Source of the DNA: an uncultured Pelagibacteraceae bacterium
Lineage (GTDB): Bacteria > Pseudomonadota > Alphaproteobacteria > Pelagibacterales > Pelagibacteraceae
Assembly: GCA_902614905.1 (NCBI GenBank)
Contig: CACMMN010000002.1
Location: 1-40,000, forward strand
Direction of reading: 5' to 3'
DNA: 40,000 nt
Numbering within the stretch: position 1 is the first letter of the stretch; every line of letters begins with the position of its first letter. A model generated the notes under the pieces. The model ran no database searches. It was not told the origin of the DNA and saw only the letters and a list, made by a program, of their open reading frames with translations. Positions 33,591 to 40,000 of this stretch are shown piece after piece. Position numbers and translations under genes: made by a program.

Positions 33591-34394
33591 ATGATTTTAA
33601 AAAACATTGATAATCCTCTAATTAAGAAAATTCACAATAATTTGACAAAATTTGGATATATTAAAGTATCAAATTTGATAAAAAAAAAATATGTAAATCA
33701 ACTCCTTTGTCAGTTAAAGCAAATTCATAAAAGTGGGGTTGTTAATAAAGGTTTGCCAGAAAGAGATTCTAAAGATCTTAGAGTAAACAACTTAGCGAAA
33801 AGAAGTAAAATTTTTTGTGATCTAGTTTCAGATCCTCAAATAGAAAAAATTTTAAAACCAATTCTTAATGATAAATATTATAGGTTTTTACCACCAAGTG
33901 TTCCAAATTATATTTTAGGAGGGTTCAATGGCAGGTCAAGTGGAAATAAGTTAGACTTACATATTGACTCTTGTATGCCGTATCTAGGAAATTACAGAAG
34001 TTCTATGTTAGTGCTTTTTGTTTTAGAAAAAATGAGTGATATAAATGGAGCGACTATAATTGTACCAAAGTCGCATTTAAGTGGTACCTACACAGATAGA
34101 AAAACCAAAAAAATTAAAATAATTAATGCTTTTCCTGGAGATGTTCTTTTTTTAGATGCTAGAACATGGCATGGTACAACTGAAAATAAAACAAATTCAT
34201 CTAGATGGTTAATTACTAGCGCATTTTATGCTTGGTGGATGAAGCAACAAGTAGATTTTCCTAGGTCCATTCCCAAAAAAATCCTCAAGAAATTAAGTAA
34301 TAAACAAAAACAAATCTTAGGCTTTTGTTCGATACCACCGATTAGCGAGGAGGATAGAATAAATATAAAATGTGGTTATGAAGTACTAAAATAA
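33591..34394 (+). CDS. Phytanoyl-CoA dioxygenase (PhyH)-family protein
   Basis: The 267-residue protein has a LDLHIDSC motif (121-128) giving His124 and Asp126, a DINGATIIVPKSH segment (150-162), and TWHGTTEN (192-199) giving His194. Arg205 in SSRWLITSAF could bind 2-oxoglutarate. The 2-His-1-carboxylate iron site is therefore intact. The family hydroxylates or epimerises diverse substrates, including lipids and amino acids. In a polysaccharide island it may hydroxylate an acyl chain or an amino-acid or sugar substituent. It is the first gene of the rightward operon and lies three bases before the methyltransferase. I cannot assign the substrate. Confidence 0.8.
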   Translation: MILKNIDNPLIKKIHNNLTKFGYIKVSNLIKKKYVNQLLCQLKQIHKSGVVNKGLPERDSKDLRVNNLAKRSKIFCDLVSDPQIEKILKPILNDKYYRFLPPSVPNYILGGFNGRSSGNKLDLHIDSCMPYLGNYRSSMLVLFVLEKMSDINGATIIVPKSHLSGTYTDRKTKKIKIINAFPGDVLFLDARTWHGTTENKTNSSRWLITSAFYAWWMKQQVDFPRSIPKKILKKLSNKQKQILGFCSIPPISEEDRINIKCGYEVLK

Positions 34395-34397
34395 AAT

Positions 34398-35096
34398 ATG
34401 CTTATTAATTATCAAACAAAACAGTGGGTAAAAAAAAATTCTTTTGAAAAAAAATTTGGGTCAATAAATCCTCCCTTATTTCCAAATGAGATGTTGGTTA
34501 GGCTTTGTTCTTCGTCAAGATTTTCAAAGATAAAAATTAATATTTTAAGAAAAAAATTTAAGATTTTAGAAATAGGATGCTTTTCAGGTAATAATTTAAG
34601 ATTTTTTTTAGAAAAAAAAGTACATTGTTATGGTTCAGAAATAAATAATGAGATGAGAAATCTATGTATTAATAACCTAAAAAAATTTGGCTACAAAAAT
34701 ATTAAAATAAATATAGGAGATAATGAAAATATTAACTATGGTAACAATTATTTTGATTTGTTGGTATCAATTAATACAATCCATTATTCTTACGGTAAAA
34801 ATTTAGAATATGCAGTCAAAGAGTACGCTAGAGTTATAAAAAAAGGTGGTATTCTCATATTTGAGACACCTACGCCGATGCATACTACGGTCAAAAAATC
34901 AAAAAAGGTAGGAGATTTTCATTTTTTATGGGGTGATAAGGGTTTTAGAAACAAAAATCCAATTGGATTTATAAATAATTTAAGTAAATTTAAAAGAATT
35001 CTTAATAAGTACTTTTCTAAATTTGAAATTAACCATAAAGTAGAAAGTTATAATAAAATTAAATTATCTACCTATTTTTTTGTCTGTAAAAAATGA
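34398..35096 (+). CDS. Class I SAM-dependent methyltransferase
   Basis: The 232-residue product has KILEIGCFSGNNLRFF (about residues 55-70) as motif I, YGSEINNEM as motif II, YFDLLVSINTIHYSY as the post-II strand and VIKKGGILIFETPTP as the conserved later loop. It is a class I methyltransferase of ordinary length. It lies three bases after the PhyH gene and overlaps the next small gene by four bases (ATGA), so the three are probably co-translated. The substrate is unknown; an intermediate shared with the PhyH oxygenase is plausible from the spacing. Confidence 0.8.
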   Translation: MLINYQTKQWVKKNSFEKKFGSINPPLFPNEMLVRLCSSSRFSKIKINILRKKFKILEIGCFSGNNLRFFLEKKVHCYGSEINNEMRNLCINNLKKFGYKNIKINIGDNENINYGNNYFDLLVSINTIHYSYGKNLEYAVKEYARVIKKGGILIFETPTPMHTTVKKSKKVGDFHFLWGDKGFRNKNPIGFINNLSKFKRILNKYFSKFEINHKVESYNKIKLSTYFFVCKK

Positions 35097-35308
35097 GATT
35101 TAAAAAAAAGATTAATAAAGAAAAAATAAAATATTATTTAAAAATTATAGATAGAATTGAAAAAACAAGAAGTAAAAATAACTTCAATTGGATGAATATT
35201 TTAAGAATATCGTTAAAAAATGCCCCTGAAGAAACTTTAAAGGTAATGAAAAAAATAAATATAGCAGACACAAAAATATTAAAGTTAAATAAGAAATTTA
35301 AAAACTAA
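35093..35308 (+). CDS. Small conserved-looking protein of unknown function (71 aa)
   Basis: This 71-residue, highly basic protein has no recognised domain. It overlaps the methyltransferase gene by four bases and ends two bases before the ATP-grasp gene, so its position supports translation. The sequence shows a helix-rich, amphipathic pattern (residues 4-25 and 45-68), a central NFNWMNILRISLKNAPEE stretch with a conserved-looking Trp, and no cysteine. It has no signal peptide or membrane segment. A small carrier or adapter for its neighbours is one idea, but it lacks the Asp-Ser-Leu motif of acyl carriers. I do not assign a function. Confidence 0.6.
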   Translation: MRFKKKINKEKIKYYLKIIDRIEKTRSKNNFNWMNILRISLKNAPEETLKVMKKINIADTKILKLNKKFKN

Positions 35309-35310
35309 AT

Positions 35311-36453
35311 TTGAAAAAATTAAACGTTGCAGTTTTAGGACTAGGAGAACATCAACTTAAAGGAATACAAACTTTAAGAAAAAATTACAATATTATTGGA
35401 TTCGATTTTAATAATTTTGCACCTGGAAAAAAATTTGTAAAAAAGTTTTATAATATTCAACTTAATAAAAAAAAAGAAATACTAGAGCTTTGTTATAAAT
35501 ACGGAATTGTCAAATCATTCGCATTTAATACTGAGGCACCTTTAAAAACTATTTATTATATAAACTCAAAAATCGAAAAGAAAAAAATTAATTTACATCA
35601 TGTTCAAAATAAATATTTACTTAGAAAAAAACTTAAAAAAAATTTATTACCAGTACCTAAGTTTTTTATATTTAAAAATATTTCACAATTAAAAAAATTG
35701 AATTACCCATTTGTTGTAAAACCTGTTTTTGGTTCTGGATCAAGAGGAGTTTTTTTTTCAAGAAACTACCTAGAATTTAAAAGATTATTTAAAAAATTTT
35801 ACTTTAATTACAAAAATAAAAAGATTTTAGTAGAACAGTATTTGCCTGGAACTGAATTTGCTGTTGATGGATGGATTGACAAAAAGTGTAATATAACAAT
35901 TGGAGCGATTTCTAAAAAAGAGAGAAGCAAAGCACCAAATTTATTCGATAAAAGTCTTATAATAAATTACCAAAATAAAAAAATAAAAGATAAGTTAAAA
36001 ATTTATTTAAAAATTTTATTTAGTGTTTTAAAGATTCAAAATCAAATTTTCCATATAGAGTTTAAGTATCAAAAAAACAAAATATATCTAATAGACTTTT
36101 CAATTAGAGGAGCGGGTTATTCTGTTTACTCGGAAATTTTATCTAAAATATTAAAACAAAATACAGATCAAATTTTTATTGATATGTGTTTTAATAAGTT
36201 GGTTAGGATTAAAAAACCATCTAAAGAATTATTTTATATATTTTTTTTTAATAAATCTCAAATTAAACTAATTAAAAAACTTAAGAGAGAAATACAAAAA
36301 TTAAAATCTTTTAGAAAAATTAAATTTTATGGTAATTTAGAAAATAATTTAAAAATTGAAAATTCAAGGCTAGGGCACATATTGCTTGCTTCATTTAAAA
36401 TGAATTTTTTGAAAAAAGATATAAATTTATTAAGGAAAATAATTTCAACATGA
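35311..36453 (+). CDS. ATP-grasp family ligase-like protein (TTG start)
   Basis: The 380-residue protein starts with TTG at 35311, two bases after the small gene. No in-frame ATG precedes the Rossmann-like VAVLGLGEH (7-14). It has the ATP-grasp lid and phosphate loop FVVKPVFGSGSRGVFFS (134-150) with Lys137, an EQYLPGTEFAVDGW segment (175-188), and IEFKYQKNKIYLIDFSIRGAGYS, which supplies the metal-binding acidic residues. ATP-grasp enzymes join a carboxylate, through an acyl phosphate, to an amine or thiol. In this setting it could attach an amino acid or acid side chain to an amino sugar. The specific partners are unknown. Confidence 0.8.
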   Translation: MKKLNVAVLGLGEHQLKGIQTLRKNYNIIGFDFNNFAPGKKFVKKFYNIQLNKKKEILELCYKYGIVKSFAFNTEAPLKTIYYINSKIEKKKINLHHVQNKYLLRKKLKKNLLPVPKFFIFKNISQLKKLNYPFVVKPVFGSGSRGVFFSRNYLEFKRLFKKFYFNYKNKKILVEQYLPGTEFAVDGWIDKKCNITIGAISKKERSKAPNLFDKSLIINYQNKKIKDKLKIYLKILFSVLKIQNQIFHIEFKYQKNKIYLIDFSIRGAGYSVYSEILSKILKQNTDQIFIDMCFNKLVRIKKPSKELFYIFFFNKSQIKLIKKLKREIQKLKSFRKIKFYGNLENNLKIENSRLGHILLASFKMNFLKKDINLLRKIIST

Positions 36454-37427
36454 AGAAATTTTTTATATGTCTCACGTTTGATACAGACCCAGATATTATT
36501 TTATCATCCAAAAAAATTGATTCTAAAGATAAGAAAATAGTAGGTTGGAACGGTTTGACAAAAGGAAAAGAAATAATATTCGATAAAGTAAAATCAGTTG
36601 AGAAAAAATATAAAGTTAAAATTCCACAAACTTGGTTTGTTAGAGTTGACAGCCAAATTAAATATTATCATGGTAAAGCAGATTGGCTGCTTAAAAAGTA
36701 TTCAAAATTTTGGAGAAAAATTATAAAAAATAATGGTGCCATAGAATGGCACATACATTTTAATAAAATTAATAAAGACAACACATGGAGTAATGAAAAT
36801 AAACCAGGCATAATAAAAAAAATGTTAATTGAAAATCATAAAATATTTAAGTCTTACAAAGCTCCAAACTGTATTAGAATTGGTGAAGCGGTCATGACAA
36901 ATTATGTCGCTAAAATAATTAAAAATTTAAAAATTACAGCAGATAGCAGTGCTTTGCCCGGAAGAAAAAGGTACGATAAAACAAAATTTTTCGATTGGTC
37001 TAAAGCCTTAAACCGACCTTACTTTATGAGTATTAAAAAATATCAGAATGAGACTTTAATAAATAAAAAAGGAAAACTTTTAGAGATACCAATGAATACA
37101 ATTTTAACTAAGTGTGAATACGATAAAAAACCAGTTAAAAGATATTATAATTTAAGTTTTCACAATAAAATTTTAAGAAAAAATTTAAATTGTTATATTA
37201 GAGAAAAAAATTATCTTGTTACTATGACCCATCCTTATGAGGTTGTAAAAACTTTTAAAAATAAATATAATTCAAAATTAATTTCATTTTCAAAGAATGA
37301 ATTTAAAAAAAATTTAGAGCAAATAATATTATCTTGCTACATAAATAATAAATTACCAATTTTTGTTAATATGGAAACATTAATTAAACTTATAAAGTTA
37401 GGTCATGATAAAAAAAAAAATTTATAA
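36450..37427 (+). CDS. Polysaccharide deacetylase-like (NodB-type fold) protein
   Basis: The 325-residue protein begins ICLTFDTDPD (6-15), the TFDxD motif of NodB-type deacetylases, in which the first Asp is the base and the second binds metal. WHIHFN (100-105) supplies His101 and His103 of the metal triad, and MTHPYE near residues 254-259 a possible general acid. The set suggests a metal-dependent carbohydrate deacetylase acting on an N-acetyl sugar. There is no clear signal peptide, so it may be cytoplasmic and act on a nucleotide sugar or lipid-linked intermediate. The gene overlaps its upstream neighbour by four bases and its downstream neighbour by 23. Confidence 0.7.
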   Translation: MKKFFICLTFDTDPDIILSSKKIDSKDKKIVGWNGLTKGKEIIFDKVKSVEKKYKVKIPQTWFVRVDSQIKYYHGKADWLLKKYSKFWRKIIKNNGAIEWHIHFNKINKDNTWSNENKPGIIKKMLIENHKIFKSYKAPNCIRIGEAVMTNYVAKIIKNLKITADSSALPGRKRYDKTKFFDWSKALNRPYFMSIKKYQNETLINKKGKLLEIPMNTILTKCEYDKKPVKRYYNLSFHNKILRKNLNCYIREKNYLVTMTHPYEVVKTFKNKYNSKLISFSKNEFKKNLEQIILSCYINNKLPIFVNMETLIKLIKLGHDKKKNL

Positions 37428-38433
37428 ATTTTTTAAAGACAAGACAGAATATGATAAATTATTTTTTGCGGGTAGAGCTAATACTTTAATTTGGATTATA
37501 AGTGAATATTTAAAAAGTAAAAAAAATCCAACGATAATTTTACCCTCCACACTATGTGTCTCACCTGCAGTAATATTTAAAAATTTAGGTATTAAAATTA
37601 TTTATGTGGATATAGATTATAGAACAGGCCTTATAAGAGAAGATCTTTTAATAGAAAAAATAAAAAATTTCAAAATTGATGCTATTTTTTACGTAAACTT
37701 ATTCGGTAATGTTGGTAAAAATAGTTTTTTAAGATATGCAAGAAAAAAAGGCATACTATTAGTTCAAGATTTAGCCCAAACTTTTATAAGCTACTCAAAG
37801 AATAAAAATAAAAAATTTATTTTTGGAGATATAATTATAATTTCTTTTGGTTACTCTAAAATTTTTGACTTAAATGGTGGGGCAATATTATTAGCAAAAA
37901 ATAAAAATCTTTATGAGAAATTAAAAGAGATAAAATTAAAAAAAAATAGTAAAAACTTAGATCATGTTAAAAACTATTATTTGCATTGGTATCATAATGA
38001 TTTTTCTTGCAGTAGAATAATAAACATTACTCATACTAAGAAATTCGCAAAGAAACTTTACGTTAGACCTTACAATTCGAAACTCGATAAAAAAATTTTT
38101 TTATCGTTGAAAAAATTAAATAAAGAGGAGCTGAGAAGAAAAAAAATACTCTCACTTTACAAAAAAGTCTTTAAAAATAAAAAAATAAAAATTTTAAATA
38201 ATGATGTTTCATTGTTACCTTGGCGATTTTGTTTTTTAGTAAAAAAAAATAGAGACAAAATTTTGAAGGTTTTGAGAGATAGTAAATATGATGCTTCGAG
38301 TTACTATCTTGCGTTAAAAAATTACAAAAATTCTGCTAGACTAGAGGATAAAATTATAAATTTGTGGTTGGATAATAAAATAAACAAGAGGAAAATTTAT
38401 CGTCAGTACCAAATTATAAAAAATCTTTTATGA
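37405..38433 (+). CDS. DegT/DnrJ/EryC1-like aminotransferase
   Basis: The 342-residue PLP-fold protein has FAGRANTLIW (21-30) in place of the usual G-T-x-A-L motif, VDIDYRTGLI (68-77), LLVQDLAQTF (118-127) for the PLP ring contacts, and IISFGYSKIFDLNGGAILL (145-163), where Lys152 is the probable Schiff-base residue. The order matches DegT-type sugar aminotransferases, but the substrate-binding end is divergent. The start overlaps the deacetylase-like gene by 23 bases, including an A11 run. The next gene overlaps its stop by four bases (ATGA). The pairing with an aldolase-like and an ATP-grasp protein suggests a nonstandard amino sugar or amino acid. Confidence 0.75.
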   Translation: MIKKKIYKFFKDKTEYDKLFFAGRANTLIWIISEYLKSKKNPTIILPSTLCVSPAVIFKNLGIKIIYVDIDYRTGLIREDLLIEKIKNFKIDAIFYVNLFGNVGKNSFLRYARKKGILLVQDLAQTFISYSKNKNKKFIFGDIIIISFGYSKIFDLNGGAILLAKNKNLYEKLKEIKLKKNSKNLDHVKNYYLHWYHNDFSCSRIINITHTKKFAKKLYVRPYNSKLDKKIFLSLKKLNKEELRRKKILSLYKKVFKNKKIKILNNDVSLLPWRFCFLVKKNRDKILKVLRDSKYDASSYYLALKNYKNSARLEDKIINLWLDNKINKRKIYRQYQIIKNLL

Positions 38434-40000
38434 AAAATTTTAAAATACTCGATTGTACTTTAAGGGATGGATCTTATGTTCTGGATTTCAATTTTTCTTT
38501 AATTGATACTTTTCTAATTTCTAAAGTTTTATTTGAAAGTGGAATAAATTATGTTGAAATTGGTCACGGTCTAGGATTAGGGGCATCAAAAATTAAAAAA
38601 ATAAAAAATTCTCTATATAGTGATAATGATTATATCAAAATTTCTAATTTGGCTAAAGTTTCAAAAAAAAATAAAATTGGAAGCTTTTGTTTTTCAAATA
38701 ACGTCTCTTACAAAAACTTTGATGACGCAAAGAAAAATGGATTAAATTTTATTAGATTTGCTTTTGAAAAAAAAAATTTTACAAAAATAAAAAGGGACAT
38801 AAACTATTGTAAAAAAATTGGATTTGAGGTTCATTTAAATTTGATAAAAACATATATATACTCACAAAAACAATTTGAAACAATTATTCAAAATATTAAT
38901 CAGCTTAATATTGACTATTTGTATATAGTAGATTCGTCTGGTGGCATGACAGGTAAAGAAGTAAAATCATACATTGAATTAGCAAGAAAAAAACTTTTGG
39001 GTAAAATAAAAATCGGTTTTCACGGACATAATAACCTTGGTATTGCGAATTCTAATTGTATAACTGCTTTAGAAAATGGGGCCGAAATAGTTGATGCATC
39101 TATGCTTGGTATGGGTAGAGGTGCTGGTAATGCGATAACAGAAAGCGTTGCCGCTTACTTGATAAGAGAAAAATATTTAAAAGAGATAGATTTAAAAAAA
39201 ATCTTATTTTTTATACAAAATTATTTGCTAAAAATATTTCCACAGAATTATTTAATTGAAAACGTTCTTATAGGTAAAAGTTATTTCCATGATAGCGAAA
39301 TTGAAATTTTGAAGGATTTTTCAAGAAAAAATAAGATTAATTATTTAAATGCTTTAGACAAAATTTCTTTTAAAAAAGGTTTTAATAAAAAAAAAATTAA
39401 AAAGAATATTGACAAAATGAACAGTGTATCAAAAGTAAGAGACGTTTATTTTGATCATAAAAAAACTATAGAAAATGATAAATTATTGCCAAGAAAATAT
39501 TATGACTTTACTGATTTTAAAAAAAATTTAGTTGCTCAAAGTTTAAAGCTAAATTCAAAAAAAGTTATTACTATATGTCGAGGAAAAATTAGAGATTTAA
39601 AAATATATAATGAATTTGGCTTAGCCCTAGGCCACATTGTTAGTGAATCTAAATTAGTAGACAAAAAAATAATAAAAGAGTTTAAAGATTTTAACTTATT
39701 TTTTGATAAAAATTTAAATAAAGAAAATTTTTATAGCTATTCTGAGCACGAAGTAAAACTCAAAGCTTGTGCGGATATAGCTAATTTGAAAAAATATAAA
39801 ACTATCAAATTTATTGGTAAATTCGAAAAAGATTTTAAAGACAAAATTAAAGAGATAAGGACATCAAAAATATCAAAAAAGATTCTTTATATATTGACAG
39901 GGAATAAAATTCCAAAAATACATAAGAAAAGCGATGTTTTGATTCTTGATAATATTAAAAAAAATGACGCTTCAAATAAGAAAATTAATTTAATAAAACC
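38430..40000 (+). CDS. DRE-TIM aldolase-like (HMGL-type) protein with long C-terminal extension, partial
   Basis: An open frame from ATG 38430-38432 runs to the right edge without a stop, giving 523 residues. The N-terminal part has LDCTLRDGSY (7-16), the metal-binding and catalytic D-x-x-x-R-D-G motif of HMG-CoA lyase-like and 4-hydroxy-2-oxovalerate aldolase enzymes, VEIGHGLG, GFHGHNNLG (near 198-206) and GMGRGAGN (near 226-233). These reactions make or cleave a bond to pyruvate or acetyl-CoA. Residues beyond about 310 form an extension with VITICRGKIRDLKIY and a basic, Lys-rich tail that I do not recognise. The start overlaps the aminotransferase by four bases. The aldolase domain is confident, and the role of the extension is unknown. 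Confidence 0.75.
   Translation, partial: MKNFKILDCTLRDGSYVLDFNFSLIDTFLISKVLFESGINYVEIGHGLGLGASKIKKIKNSLYSDNDYIKISNLAKVSKKNKIGSFCFSNNVSYKNFDDAKKNGLNFIRFAFEKKNFTKIKRDINYCKKIGFEVHLNLIKTYIYSQKQFETIIQNINQLNIDYLYIVDSSGGMTGKEVKSYIELARKKLLGKIKIGFHGHNNLGIANSNCITALENGAEIVDASMLGMGRGAGNAITESVAAYLIREKYLKEIDLKKILFFIQNYLLKIFPQNYLIENVLIGKSYFHDSEIEILKDFSRKNKINYLNALDKISFKKGFNKKKIKKNIDKMNSVSKVRDVYFDHKKTIENDKLLPRKYYDFTDFKKNLVAQSLKLNSKKVITICRGKIRDLKIYNEFGLALGHIVSESKLVDKKIIKEFKDFNLFFDKNLNKENFYSYSEHEVKLKACADIANLKKYKTIKFIGKFEKDFKDKIKEIRTSKISKKILYILTGNKIPKIHKKSDVLILDNIKKNDASNKKINLIK

Noticed and set aside
1-40000. Mobile element, CRISPR array, tRNA or rRNA
   Set aside because: No transposase, integrase, terminal inverted repeats, regularly spaced repeats or structural RNA sequence was recognised.

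Overview
The window is a very AT-rich bacterial surface-polysaccharide island. Nearly every base is coding, genes overlap or sit a few bases apart, proteins are Lys/Asn/Ile-rich, and the content is glycosyltransferases, sugar-nucleotide enzymes, methyltransferases and nonulosonic-acid genes. Base composition and compactness resemble the hypervariable cell-envelope island of SAR11-type (Pelagibacter-like) marine alphaproteobacteria, but no rRNA, tRNA or housekeeping marker is present, so the taxon is an inference. I see no tRNA, rRNA, CRISPR array, insertion sequence or integrase. No gene-free stretch exceeds about 165 bases.

Layout. (A) 1-14871, leftward: a partial fucosyltransferase-like gene, two FkbM-type methyltransferases, four GT4-type glycosyltransferases, a uronate-epimerase-like SDR, two zinc-ribbon methyltransferases, a CmoA-like methyltransferase, a sulfotransferase-like protein, a TagD-like cytidylyltransferase, an ABC flippase and a GT-B-like protein. 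(B) 14944-25763, leftward: EPS-associated MarR regulator, methyltransferase, formyltransferase, KpsC/S-like transferase, asparagine synthase, Gfo/Idh oxidoreductase, NeuB-cupin fusion, NeuA-type CMP-sugar synthetase, membrane SGNH hydrolase and sulfotransferase-like protein. (C) 25821-28344, rightward: amidotransferase, HisH and HisF, the acetamidino-forming triad. It converges on 28334-33429, leftward: aldo/keto reductase, cytidylyltransferase-aminotransferase fusion, PseB and PseC. (D) 33591-40000, rightward: PhyH oxygenase, methyltransferase, small protein, ATP-grasp, deacetylase-like protein, DegT aminotransferase and a DRE-TIM aldolase-like protein cut by the window edge.

How they work together. 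PseB, PseC, the NeuB and NeuA family enzymes, the formyltransferase and the amidotransferase triad suggest a CMP-activated, pseudaminic-acid-like nonulosonate with formyl and/or acetamidino substituents. No PseG hydrolase or PseH acetyltransferase is seen. Glycosyltransferases, methyltransferases and possible sulfotransferases would assemble and decorate a glycan, with the ABC protein as the only visible flippase. No Wzy-type polymerase or Wzx flippase is seen.

The most distinctive signal is non-coding. A near-identical leftward promoter occurs three times (14884-14913, 25770-25799, 33489-33518). In each, a 15-bp inverted repeat lies inside an exactly 17-bp spacer between a TTTACT -35 box and a TATAA-type -10 box. 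One copy sits directly before the MarR-type EPS regulator. This suggests a self-contained, autoregulated regulon controlling the three leftward operons.
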